Counted from the stretch's first letter, positions 34,439-45,644 are shown. The stretch is DNA of 64,000 bases from Sarcomyxa edulis (GCA_009761415.1 QUOL01000002.1:1798001-1862000), one strand, 5' to 3'. The notes: generated from the sequence alone by a model not told the origin. Numbers and translations: made by a program.

Positions 34439-37042
34439 TCAATATCCTCCACTATAGCTCACGCTGCCGGAGGCAGAGCGTGCTGCGCCAAACCCACCCA
34501 TACCGCCTGGCATGTTCCCTGTCATCTCTCCATATCCACCTCCAGGAGGTCTGACGGGGCCTCCCGGCATTCCTCCCATTCCATATGCACCTCCTTCCCC
34601 GCCAAGGGCTCCGCCTCCTGGTCCAGTGGCCCAATCTGGCGCACTGTAGGGTCCTCCTTGTGCGCCGTTGAGACCTCCCGGCATTCCGCCCGTGCCATTA
34701 TATCCGCCAACCAGACTGCCTGCACTTCCGCTCAGCCCTCCAGGCATTCCACCTATGGCTCCATTCCCTGCAGCCCCTCCTTGCCGCACACAAGTCAAGT
34801 ACAAGGCATATTTCTTCTCTCTCTCCCTTGCTTTCCGCCTAATCTTCTTCTCCCGCTTACGCCTCTTCTTGTCAACTTTCTTCTCGTGACGTCTGCGTCG
34901 AGCTTCAGCTGCCTCGCTCATCTGTGCAGGTTGACGTCCGTACACTCCATAGATATTGGCACCGTAACCATCATCCGATAATCCAGACGAGTCCGAGGAA
35001 GAGTCAGAGGAATCAGATACATCATCTACTTCATCATAAGCAGGGATCTCGATATCCACTCGGCCTGCGAGAGGCCCCGAACGACGTTCCCTGCCTTTGT
35101 ACAAGACAAGTTCGACTCCGCGAGGAATGAAAAATGACGAATTCCATATCTCCAAGAGATCTGCAGCGAGAGCTGCTTTCTTGGGTGGGTGGCCTCTACG
35201 AGCAAACTCAGGCACAGGAAGACTACCCTGCCATGCCATCGCCAAGTCCTATAGAAAAATATTAGAGCGAGTGACATGCGAAGTATCACAAGAAGTACAA
35301 ACCTGCATGATCCTGATCCAATCTTCGTGATAAACGTCATGGGGCTGCAGCACGGCAGGCATTCTGGGAACCTGTCCTGCGAAATCCTCCATATCTTGGA
35401 TCTTCATCGTCTCGAAAGGGGTGTAGGGTTGTGCTGCATTGACTGGTCGAGAGAAGCAAGGAGGACAAGAGAGCTGCTCTCCAGAATAATTGTCGTCTCG
35501 ACCAGGTATGGCGGCCTGAGGGAATGAATTGGATTGAGGGTACGGCACACCCGGCGCACCACCACCTGGTAGAGGTGTAGTGGCCCTCGAGCGAGGACGA
35601 ATGGGTTGCCCTTCCATTATATGACCTCTAGGGTAGACCTGAGCAGCTGCACCCCCAGGAGCAAACGGAGACGCTGGGCGGGAGGACGGATACGCTTGGT
35701 TCGGATAGGGATTGGGGGGACCGTAAGGAGATACATTCCCAGGCGCTTGAGGATACCCAGAAGGCCTCGAGTAAGGTCCAGCAGCGGCACCGTTGTAGAT
35801 ATTAGGACGATCTCCAAAGTTACTACTGATCTTGCGAGCTTTGTCTGGGTCGCTAGTGCTATACGCACGCGGGCGACCTATCCCGCTGACCTTGCGCTCT
35901 CGTTCACTAGGGCCATATTGGTCACGGTCGCGATCCATTCCCAATTCTGCGAATTGGCGTTCAAGATCGTTCATACCCCCGGGCATAGCGCCAGGAATAC
36001 CGGGACCGGGACCGTATGGGCCTGGCGCACCTCCGACGTTACTGTATTTGCGCTCCCGTTCGAATGCAGGAGGTCCACGAGAGCTGGGTCGACTCGGGGC
36101 ACCATAACCACCGGAAGAATACGCGGTAGGTGGATATTGAGTGCCACCTATGGGAGCTCCAGTAGGGAATGCTACAGGTCCTTGATTGGGGGCTCCACCG
36201 TTGAAGCTCTTGCGACGTTCACGAGCTATTGCGGACTGTGCATCCCTCTCGCGGGCTTTGCGAAGCTCGTAATCGTCTGCATTGGAGTTGGCAGAGGAAC
36301 GGCCTTGACGTTCTTTCTCTCGAAGGCGTTTAGCTGCCTCTTTCTCTTCTTTCCTTTTTCTCTTTTCTTCGTCGCGTTCCCTGATCGTATAACATCAGCA
36401 TTCGCTACGGGTCTTCAATGGATGCAACAGCATACCAAGAGTTGAGCTTCTGAGCATCACGATCATCAGCGAGGTAACCTCGATGCCACGACGCAGTAAA
36501 GTCCTGCACGGTCGGAATAATCAAGGGTTAATGATGTCAAGAATAGCCAATGATGAAAGATCCAGCGCTAACCGGAGTTGCTGGCATAGCGCCAACGGGG
36601 ATCATCTGCGTGGCTTCTGCAGGAATCCATTGAATACCGCTGACTGTCACTATGCCATTGGGAGTCTGATAACTAGACAAACGTCGACGTTTGAATAGAT
36701 CGTTCACAATTTGCAATAAGGATTGACGAGATCTGCTTACCTCGCAGCGACCGCTCTGCGAAATCACAAAGAAAAGATGAAATGCTGATCAGCATCGCGA
36801 TCGATTATTTGAATTTGCCTCCGTCGAAAGACTCACTTGAAAGGGTGGTAGGTGACTCTACCTTGTTTATCAGTTGTAGTCGTGTAGGTCACTGAGCCTG
36901 GAACGATCTGTTGGCCATTGGATTGAGGGTATGCTGGTTGCTGTTGTTGCTGTGGGGCTCCTGGATAAGCCTGAGGCTGCTGGTACGGCTGCTGTTGTTG
37001 ATATGGGTCGGGTGCGAAGGGTGATGGTGACCTGAAGTTCAT
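34439..37042 (-). CDS. Conserved Pro/Gly-rich fungal protein of unknown function
   Basis: The start is taken at 37042 (MNFRSPSPFAPDPYQ). A Gln/Pro-rich N terminus is followed by a more ordered stretch spread over several exons: VTYTTTTDKQGRVTYHPFK, AVAASYQTPNGIVTVSGIQW, IPAEATQMIPVGAMP and DFTASWHRGYLADDRDAQKL. An Arg/Lys/Glu-rich coiled segment comes next. After a long Pro/Gly/Ser region comes another ordered block: YHEDWIRIMQ, MAWQGSLPVPEFARRGHPPK and LLEIWNSSFFIPRGVELVLY. A Ser/Asp cluster (DVSDSSDSSSDSSG), a strongly basic stretch (RRRRHEKKVDKKRRKREKKI) and a GGMPGG-rich tail end it. I do not recognise a named family. A 15-bp exon (36741-36755) is needed to keep the frame. SEC22 lies upstream on the same strand. 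Confidence 0.75.
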
Positions 37043-37733
37043 TGCTAGAACTTGGCTTGGGTACTCGCCCAACTTTCTAGTGCTCGATGGTGGTGCTAAA
37101 GAGTCAAGCTGTTAGAAAGGTTAGAACGCCTCGTGAAGCCTCACGGGGGCTTCTAATTTCAATGCAGACAGGCGCTTATTTTTTATATCTTATGTACAGA
37201 TCAGCTATTTTTGATGTCCAACCACAATAGCAGATGCTTGACTCGAATGCGTGAGTCTGGTGCGTGAAATCTTGCTGAATCAAAGGAGACGAACTAAAAG
37301 GTCTGCTAGATGTTCATCTCATCGTTCGACGTCCTGGGATTCCATAGGTACAACATGGACAGGATAGAAATCAGTGCACACGGACGTATGTAGCATCAGT
37401 TGGTGGTGACATCAACGTGCGTGGGTGCACGATAAAAACATCCGAGCTGTGTCCTGCAATGCCAGTCAACTTGACACTGAATACTTGGAGCATAGCATAA
37501 CGAATTGGACTTACTGTCGTCATCCGTCAGGAAGTCAATCTCCGTCCAGCGCTTGCGACAGAAAAGGGGAAACACAATACAACACTTACCTCGTTGATCT
37601 AGGGTTAAACCACATTGAGTAATCCTTCAAAGCGAAAGAAGGATATCCAAAAAGATACGATTAAGCTGAGGAAAGAAACAATAATTTTAAAGCAGGTATT
37701 CTAGCACGAAAAGGAGGTTGGTCGGTCGGTCAA
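37043..37733. other. Intergenic region upstream of the Pro/Gly-rich gene
   Basis: About 690 bp between two minus-strand genes. It should hold the SEC22 3' end and the promoter or 5' leader of the Pro/Gly-rich gene. Short open frames look like chance. Confidence 0.5.
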
Positions 37734-38638
37734 TCACGAGAATCTCCAGTAAAGCAAGATGATGACGATGAGTCCAACAGCACCTAGTGGTGCGTACTGG
37801 CGGAGCATAGCTTGTAGATTGATATTTCTCGCAGCCTTGCGATACTTCTCAGAGTCTGATCGAAGTGACGTCGATAGTTGGGACATCCCTATGGATGATG
37901 AAGGTCAGAACGAACAAAAGCAAGATGATTGGACACGGCGTACGGTCCAACGAGTCCCCTCGCCATAGCAGCTCCTCCATATTTTTCGTCATTATTCTCG
38001 TCACGTCCTGAAGATCGTCATTCAGTCTATCGAGTCCAGAACCGCCGGCAGCATTAGCTGTCCGGGTGTCTCGGTATAATCGGGCAGTTTTCGACATGAA
38101 AGTATCTAGAACGCAGTTCAGCGAGAGAAGATATGGTATTCATAAATATAGTGCACATACCAAAGCCAACAAAAGCATATGGTTTCCGTACTGTCTCGAC
38201 CTTCGGACCGTAAGTAGTAGCAAACTCTTTGGACAGTTCATCGAGGTATGAGAAAGCGAGTTTTCGAGGATAGGATTTATCTGCTATGGTGAGGAACACA
38301 ACATTATCTGCTATGAGGTAACTGGGCGAATCAAAGGAGGATGAGAGGGTGAGTTACATCCGCTTGTGTACAGGTAAAATAGCACGACGCACTGTAACGT
38401 ATAAGGGCCGCTCTCTATGGAACACCGGGGCTCGGAGTTGGGTGTGATGCGTCGAAATATAAGTTTTGACTGTTGTTTATGCTCCTGAAGAGCCTGCTCT
38501 GTCTGTGCAAGAATGAATGGTTAAACCAAGGTGAGACGAGGTACCAGTGAAAAGCGAAATACGAACCTGCTCGTCGTCGACGCTAGCAGCGAGTGGCAGA
38601 GCATCTGTAGCTCTAACGATGATGGTGGAACGAACCAT
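37734..38638 (-). CDS. SEC22: ER-Golgi R-SNARE Sec22
   Basis: The spliced protein starts MVRSTIIVRATDALPLAASV. Its longin domain includes FLTIADKSYPRKLAFSYLDE and KEFATTYGPKVETVRKPYAF. The SNARE helix follows: RTANAAGG..LDRLNDDLQDVTRIMTKNMEELLWRGDSLDRM with the central arginine of R-SNAREs, then QLSTSLRSESEKYRKAARNI. The C-terminal membrane anchor is GAVGLIVIILLYWRFS, and the stop is at 37734-37736. Sec22 drives vesicle fusion between ER and Golgi and pairs with Bos1, Bet1 and Sed5 in yeast. Six or so short exons are needed. It diverges from the MPO1-like gene with 182 bp between ATGs. Confidence 0.96.
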
Positions 38639-38820
38639 GGCTGTTGAATATACGTTTGAACTGGTAGGTGCCTCGACACGTAGAGTTGAGTTGAGCCACG
38701 TGAGCCACTTTATTCCAAGGACCCAATTGGGCGGCGAACTCGGCGTAGGAGCTAACGGCGACGCTGGTTCCAGACAATCACATTTATCATGGACATACAT
38801 CTTACCCACATACCACCATC

Positions 38821-39671
38821 ATGTCTCTCAACGGCCTCTTCAGCGTAGAAAAACAGGTACATACCTTACTTTCTTCACCCGATTCATACTCACATGCGAG
38901 CCTTCTAGTTGACTTTCTACGGAGCTTACCATTCTAATCGCATCAACGTCCTCATTCACATCACTTGCGTCCCCATTCTCCTATGGCGAGTCTCACCCTC
39001 CTCATCGTGACCGCGCCCGATCTGATCGCCTTATCTCACAGGACCTTCCAAGTGCTTGCAAGTACTCTACCAGTACCTTCGTTCATTCCGACAATCCACC
39101 ACACTTTCAATGACTACCTGGCTTTCGACTTGAATGTCTCCGCGATTCATGCCGCGCTATACCTCGTGTACTACTTGGCTCTCGAGCCAGTAGCTGGCGT
39201 ACGTCACCTGAAATCAATCGCGTCTAGTCGTGATCCTGATCATCATCTTCATCTAGTTGCTTTACGCGCCACAGTTGGCGTTGTCCCTCTTGACCGCAAC
39301 AGCCTTCTCCAAAGGCGCCAGCCACATCACACAGGCAGCTCTCCTACACGGTGTGTGTTGGATCGCTCAATTTCTCGGACACGGTCTCGCCGAGAAGCGG
39401 GCTCCTGCCCTGCTCGACAATTTGATCGGCGGTATGTTCTACGGTGTTCTTTTTCCCTTCACGCCGCGACTTATCCGCGTCATACTATCTTTTTCTAGCC
39501 GTGGTTCTTGCTCCGTTCTTTGTGCACCTGGAAATTCTCTTTGCACTTGGGTACAAGCCCACGATGCACAGGCGTATTCAGAATGAGACTGGAAAGGAGA
39601 TCACAAAGATCCGAAAGGCTCAGGGTGACAAGCGCCGAGAAGCTGCAGCTGAAAAAGAAAAAGATCTTTGA
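38821..39671 (+). CDS. MPO1: Mpo1-like 2-hydroxy fatty acid dioxygenase (DUF962)
   Basis: The protein begins [20 protein letters not shown], then [17 protein letters not shown], matching the conserved histidine-rich start of the DUF962/Mpo1 family. Further helices are [20 protein letters not shown] and [26 protein letters not shown], then [17 protein letters not shown] and a charged tail ending EKEKDL. In yeast Mpo1 is an ER Fe(II) dioxygenase that shortens 2-hydroxy fatty acids during phytosphingosine breakdown. Exon 1 is 38821-38856 and exon 2 is 38909-38985. The second intron (38986-39041) must start with GC rather than GT to restore the Trp of LLWTFQVL. Later introns separate the remaining helices. 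Confidence 0.88.
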
Positions 39672-39905
39672 TTAATTCGTTTTTTCCTCGTTTTCGTATC
39701 ATTCTAACTGTACTAAGTCTTTCCTGGTCCCAGGCCAGCGTATTATCGTTTCGCTCTCATTTGTTTTTATTGTCGTCGTGCGTGTACCCTATGATTGTTG
39801 GTACGATACGGACTTTTTCCTTTACTGCTTCCAAATACCTGCGGATAAAATTGTACAAGTCACCCCCGCTTTCGATCTTCTGCAAATGGCCACCCCATAT
39901 AATGC

Positions 39906-41452
39906 CTAATTTATGAGACTGGCGGGAGGAGGGAGCACCGGTTCCCCAAGGGCAGTGACATATGCGGAAGAAAGTCCTCCGTCGACTTTGAAATCGGTTC
40001 CCTATTGAGTCAGAGGAGAAGCAAAAAAAGCAAAAGTATTAGACTCGATCTTGGATTAACACCCAAAATTTGGAAGTTGAGAAGCTCAAGAATAACGATC
40101 GGACCGGAACGGAAGTTAAATGAGAAATGATGAAGGGCTTACGGTCATATAGCTGCTGTCGTCACTCGCCACTAGAAAAGAGCAAGAAAAAATTGTAAGT
40201 TTAAGGGCATAGGCTGAAGAATCCAAAATAGGGAACGGACAGAATAATGCCGCCTTCGCCAACTCAACCGCTTCACCGAATCTACCCATAGGGAGGTGGA
40301 TCAGACGGCGGTCCCGCTTTTCAGCCGTGTTGAGGAAATCCATAAGGAGAGCTTGCGATTCGACGTCGAGAGGTAAGTCAACTAGAGAAACAACTCAAAA
40401 TCCGAGCTTACGAGTCTTTAGAGGACCACTACATGCGAGCATAGTGAGCAGATCATCACGGATATTATGAATTTCAGTAGGACACGTACGGGCAAAGAGA
40501 GTTGATACGGATCCCTTCCTTAGCATGGACCATGGCAAGTTCTCGGGTCATTGCAAGGACACCTCCCTAACGGAAGAAGCGACAAGAAAGGGGTTGAGAT
40601 GCTGCTACGAAGTCCCAATAAAAATGGATCTTACTTTGGATGCAGTGTCTTAAAGCATAAGTATATCAGGATCGTCGCGTAGTTGCAGATCAAAACAAGC
40701 GAAAGACAAAATAAAACTTACATGCCAATTGAGGAGTTGCAGCTCCCATCAAGGCGACAAAGCTGGCAGTGTTGATGATGCTTCCACCGACATGCAGGCC
40801 CTTCGCCGCGTCTGTGGGGTTTTCACGCATGGCAAGGATGGCGTATTTGCAACCCCACCAGACACCTTTGAGGTTGATGGTCATGGTTAGATCCCAAATA
40901 CGTTCTTCAGTGTTCAGTGCATTGTCATCAGCTGGATGCATAATTCCTAGGCAAGAAGATCAAAGTCAGTCTGAGTCAGAACATACAGAGTCAATGGGTT
41001 CCATTGGACACACCGGCGTTGTTGAACTAGATTCACGGGAGTCAGCATAACTCAAGAGAAGCATATCGAAGGCATCTCACCATAACATCCAATCTCCCAA
41101 ATTCTTTGACAGCCTTATCTACAGCAGCCTTGATATCTGCCTCCTTCCCGACGTCTGCGCGTGCGGCGATAGCCTTGACGTTGGGGAATCGTTCTCTGAT
41201 CAAGGCCGCGCCTTTCTCTGCGCCCTCAAGATTGATATCTACAAGGAGAACATTCGCGCCTTCCTGAGCAAAGAGGATAGAGGATTCAAGCCCTATGCCG
41301 CTAAGATCCTGGTTATCGCGCATACATCCTAGGAGTTCGCTCTAGAACTCACGATCCTGCTCCCGTGATAAGGGCAACCTAAAATGCTCTTGTAAGTATG
41401 GGAGACTTGGAAGAGTTGGACAACATGCCTTGTTTTGAAGACGTCCAGACAT
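39906..41452 (-). CDS. Classical short-chain dehydrogenase/reductase
   Basis: The spliced protein opens MSGRLQNK/VALITGAG/SGIGLESSIL, with the complete TGxxxGIG cofactor loop built across two introns. LLVDINLEGAE follows beta-2, its Asp favouring NAD(H). Then come ADVGKEADIK, the NNAG region, MTINLKGVWWGCKYAIL, GGSIINTASFVALMGAATPQ with the catalytic Ser, and YTASKGG with Tyr and Lys. The C terminus holds LLMDFLNTAEKRD, a SSYMTGTDFKVDGG end typical of the family, and LPPPASLIN before the stop at 39906-39908. Substrate is unknown. The first intron (41379-41428) has a GC donor. It lies in tandem with the upstream minus-strand orphan. Confidence 0.88.
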
Positions 41453-41709
41453 TATTCGATGTTTTTTGAGAGGTGGTTAGGAAGAGAGATAAGTTGTCGA
41501 TAAGAGAAACTTCAAACAATCGAGACTTGACTCGGATAGCTGCACGCTGAACGATCGGACGAGATCCGATTGTGACTCGCGTACCGCGTTCACGTGACTG
41601 TGACAGTATCTGAACGCGTCCAATTTCAAAATGATAACCATGATATTGATATTGCAAGGGTATATCCAATTGCAAAGTAACTGCGAGTCCAACACGTACC
41701 AATCTACCC

Positions 41710-43305
41710 TCATCTCAACGACATCGGAAAGCTTTCCGGATAACTCCCGTCGCCCGTGAACATGTTACGAAAATTCTCCAAGTCTGGATCAACCTCGTCC
41801 TCCGAAGTATGCGATACGCCATCAATTACCCCATTCAAGTGTGGTGTGTCTTTTGTCCTATAAAATGCTGCAGGGTGGATCGATTCATATTCGGATTCGG
41901 ATTCAGTGGCTGAATCGTCTGGGTCATTCGCGGGTTTGGGACGTGATGTCGTTGCTTCGCTGGAGTCCTGGACCTGACCTCCAAATACCGCTCCAGGATC
42001 AGGCATTTCTCCAGATTGCGCTTCTGCGTCTACTCTGTGGGGTGATTTCTTGGGTGGACTGAAGATGCTGCTGAGACCTGGATTCTTTGACGATCGAGAT
42101 GGAGTCGCTGGAGGAGAGCCCCAGTGCGGGTGACTACCAACGATTGGGAATTAGACGATAAAAAGAGAGGAAAACGAATAAGTGGGCACGCACTCGTCAG
42201 ACACATCCCCTGACAGTTGAGAGTATGTTTTGGATAGGGTTAACTCGTTTTCTACCTGACTCTGAGAGCTTTGCACGACCTCTTCGACGGGACTGCTTGT
42301 ACTGTCACCAAATCCGAGGATTGACGAAGGACGGCGACGAACAGGAGATGAATCGTACGGCACGATATACTGTGATTGCGATGACTGAACAACGAATTGC
42401 TCGCATGGATTGTGCCCGGGGAGAGCAGGCACTTTGAAAGTGGGAGAACTTGTTGCCGGACTAGTAGGCGCACGAGGAGATGAAGGGACATCAAACTCTC
42501 GGTTCAAGTCAAGGCTCTGTGAAGATGGAACGACCAGCTCGGCAGCGTCTGAGACAAAGGGATCAGAAAGGGATACCAAATCATCCTGGAGATTCCTGAG
42601 ATGTAGAGGGCTAGTTACGATGTCTGAATCTGTAAAGATAGACCCGCGTTGGACACGGTTTGTAACAGGAGTGGGCGGCAGCATAACTGTCTTATCGAGA
42701 CGTGCCCGCGCTTGACGAACAGGAGATCCAGATGAGGACTCCAGGCCTCGTGTTGTCACAAGCGTCAAAGGGGTGAAGGGAGTCGATGTCGATGCTATAG
42801 ATGTATGTTTCTCTGGCAAGTTTGTGGGAGGTGGGGTCTGAAGGGCTTTTTGGCCCGCGTGTGGCACACGACGTCGGGCAACCTCCATAGCAGATGACGA
42901 AGAAGCAACGGGTGATTCATGCTCATGCAATGCAGACGTACGCTTATTAGTTGTACGCACAGCAGATGTCAACGGTGTCTGGAGACCGTTCGGATTGACC
43001 AATCCTGATGCACCTTCGCCCTTCTCAACCTGCAAATCCTTGCGAGAAATGCGTCTTTGGAGAGATGCGCCTTCATTGTTCGCGTCTGGCTCGTGTGGAG
43101 TATCGCTAGACTCCTTTACTTTAGCTTTCCTCGTAGGAGGCTTTGGCGTTACGTCGTTTCCTTCCGAGGAACTGCTATGGGCATTCGTCTGTGCGCGTTT
43201 TCGTTTGGAAGAATAACGAACAGCTGGAGTATTTTGGCTACGTCTGCTTTTCGGAGTGACACGAGAAAAGAATCCAGTTATAGGTTGATCTCCCGATAGT
43301 GACAT
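41710..43305 (-). CDS. Orphan with N-terminal PIP-like motif and SQ motifs
   Basis: Two exons (42194-43305 and 41710-42133) join in phase to 511 residues. The N terminus reads MSLSGDQPITGFFSRVTPKS, where ITGFF with flanking Gln resembles a PCNA-interacting (PIP) motif, though the Gln is one residue closer than in the canonical form. A basic stretch YSSKRKRAQ follows. The rest is disordered and Ser/Thr/Pro-rich. VVPSSQSLD, VVQSSQSQYIV and VVQSSQSQVE repeat a VVxSSQS element, giving an SQ cluster like substrates of ATM/ATR-type kinases. The end is acidic (DPDDSATESESEYES, SEDEVDPDLENF). No enzyme domain is visible. It shares a 160-bp promoter with dUTPase. A role in DNA replication or repair is inference. 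Confidence 0.7.
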
Positions 43306-43372
43306 GAAGTTGAACGTCGAAGAAAGACGGGAACGTCGGACTTTACAAATTCAAGTTGAGCGGAGTTTGCAA

Positions 43373-43429
43373 GCGCGTTTGTTCGTTCAAGAAAATCAAA
43401 AAACATCTGATCGCGATCGAAAGTCGCGT
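43373..43429. promoter_or_regulatory. CGCG boxes in the shared dUTPase / PIP-SQ promoter
   Basis: GCGCGT at 43373-43378, TCGCGA at 43411-43416 and TCGCGT at 43424-43429 lie between the divergent genes. MBF accepts CGCG cores with A/T flanks. dUTPase is an S-phase gene in yeasts. Binding is inferred. Confidence 0.45.
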
Positions 43430-43465
43430 CTTTTTCTCTTTCATCTTCCAATTAGTTCGACTTGC

Positions 43466-44180
43466 ATGTCCGACTCTCCCCAACTCAAGAAACGAAAGAT
43501 GTCTCCTGCTCTAGCTCCTGTTACAAGTCTCCTCATAAAACGCCTATCTTCCAAGGCAAAACTACCCACCCGAGGGTCACCATTATCCGCAGGATATGAT
43601 CTATACAGGTACGCGTCAGACACGTCCAAAATTTGAGATTTGTCTTGATTAATCTGAATGTCTTATCAGTGCGGAGCAAAAAGTGGTTCCTGCCCATGGA
43701 AAGGCCCTCGTGGACACTCAAATATCCATCGCCGTACCGGCAGGAACATACGGACGCGTCGCAGCAAGAAGTGGACTTGGTACGCGTACCTCGTCGTGTA
43801 TCTGTTGGTGTAATAGCTCACCCATCTCCAGCATCCAAGTTCATGATTGATACTGGAGCAGGGGTGATAGATGCCGATTACAGAGGCATCGTCTTTGTGC
43901 TGTTGTTCAACCACTCTGACACCGACTTCAAAGGTCCGTTAGCAGTAAAAATTTGATGAGCTACATACTCATCATTCATCTTAGTGGACGAGGGAGACCG
44001 CATAGCTCAACTCATCATTGAAAAGATTCACACGCCCGAAGTATTGGAGGTCGAAGTACGATCTATCGGAACATCCTAGTCAAAGTAACTGCTGATTGTC
44101 TTCCCATCTCCTAGGACCTAGACGAAACCATCCGTGGCGCAGGAGGGTTTGGATCCACTGGAGGTCATGTTCTGCTCTAA
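43466..44180 (+). CDS. DUT1: dUTP pyrophosphatase
   Basis: All five trimeric dUTPase motifs are present after splicing: [11 protein letters not shown] (1), GRVAARSGL (2), [14 protein letters not shown] (3), [12 protein letters not shown] (4) and [11 protein letters not shown] (5), in the usual order. The size is about 170 residues. The enzyme hydrolyses dUTP to dUMP, keeping uracil out of DNA and feeding dTMP synthesis. I take the ATG at 43466 ([16 protein letters not shown]) as the start of the nuclear/cytosolic form. The frame stays open upstream to an ATG at 43304, which overlaps the ATG of the neighbouring gene on the other strand. Introns lie after DLYS, after ARSGL, after DTDFK and after LEVE. 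Confidence 0.96.
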
Positions 44181-44567
44181 CTTTTGTCGTTCATCTCGAA
44201 AAATAATCTCTTGGTCACCATATGTACAACACGGTCTGCACGAATAGTTAACAAAGTTGTAATACTGATAAATTTATCTCTAAAAACCTCAGAAGATCAT
44301 GACATTGACTTGATTCGGTGATCCAGCGCCTTGAGCCCAATTGCGAATGCTAAGATGCATCTCGATCGATAATGATATGTCTCGGGTCGCCGGTCTATCG
44401 AAATCCTCACAGTCGATATTCCTGGTTATTTGGAGGGTTGCTCCGTGATCATCGTTCGCCACTGGTATCGGGAATTGATGGCAAATGCTCGTATTACCTG
44501 GGTCTCGAACTCGAACCAGTCATAATGGTCCTAATCCTTGTTGCAGAAACACTTGCCGTCCCGAAAA
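44181..44567. other. Intergenic region, DUT1 to SDR
   Basis: About 390 bp with the 3' end of DUT1 and the promoter of the next gene. Nothing else seen. Confidence 0.5.
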
Positions 44568-45644
44568 ATGGCTCCTAAAATCTGGTTCAGTGAGTGTCAA
44601 GATACCATCGTCAAATATTGCTATTCTAATCGCATTTCTTCCCCAAGTTACGGGTGCATCGTCCGGTATGGGTCGATCCCTTACTGAATATGTTCTCAGC
44701 AAAGGCGACATAGCAGTGGCTACACTTCGCAGTCCCAACGTTCTCTCTGATCTGACGGAGAAATACAGCAAAGACCAGCTCCTTGTCCTGAAACTCGATG
44801 TAACGCACCTCCAAGAGATTCTTGATGCGTTTGTCCGAGCCAAGGAAGTCTTCGGTAGAATCGACGTGGTCTATAACAACGCGGGGATTGGTAAGACTCC
44901 AGCGATTGTTTTACGATTATGCGAATTCCTTCAACAAAATCTGTAGTTGCTGTAGGTGAGGTCGAAGGAAATCCCCTGAGTGATGCACGAGCACTGTTCG
45001 AGGTCAATTTTTGGGGCGCAATAAATGTAGCCAGGGAATCCGTACGATTCTTACGAGAGGAAAATCGACCGTGTGGAGGATCACTCATCAACATGTCATC
45101 TATTGTCTCCCTTGTGGGGCACAAATGTCTGGGATTTTATAGCTCCACTAAACTCGGTACGTCTTTATCCAGTCCTCACATATCCCGGACCCATGTCTGA
45201 CTAGTATGGTAGCCTTGAACGGAGCAATTGAAGCGCTTGCAGCGGAACTTGACCCAGCATGGAATATCAAGGTATGCGTGTACACCCTCAAGAATTACTT
45301 TGATTATTGTTGATGAACTCCTGTAGATATCTCTCGTAGAGCTGGGCACATTTCGAACGCGCGTAACAAAAGAATCGATGATTCGTACTCCCATTCATCC
45401 AGCATACGACAATCCCTCTCACCCAACGTACGAGATCCGCGCTTACCTCGAATCCGACCCAAAACTTCCCGGTGATGCTCATAAAGCCACAAAACAGATA
45501 TATAAACTGGCAGATATGGAAATTCCACCCCTCCATTTGCCCCTCGGTCGAGACGCTGTGCAAATGGCTCTGGATCAGTTCAAGACTTACGCCGAGGCAG
45601 CAGAGAAATACGCGTCGTGGTCTGAGGATCTCAATCATGACTGA
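44568..45644 (+). CDS. Short-chain dehydrogenase/reductase
   Basis: The spliced product starts MAPKIWFITGASSGMGRSLT, with the TGxxxGxG loop split by the first intron (A/TT codon). Then come LKLDVTH (Asp of the adenine pocket), DVVYNNAGI, VNFWGAINVARESVRFL, GGSLINMSSIVSLVG with the catalytic Ser, and FYSSTKLALNGAIEAL with Tyr and Lys. The segment ISLVELGTFRTRV follows, and a C-terminal extension ends ASWSEDLNHD. The pattern is the fungal group related to 17-beta-hydroxysteroid dehydrogenases and oxidoreductases with a GASSG start. NADP(H) preference and substrate are not settled by sequence. Five introns are visible. Confidence 0.9.

Noticed and set aside
44500..44530. CTCGAACTCGAACC as a tRNA-like T-arm on the minus strand
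   Set aside because: The five-base stem does not pair and no D or anticodon arm is visible.
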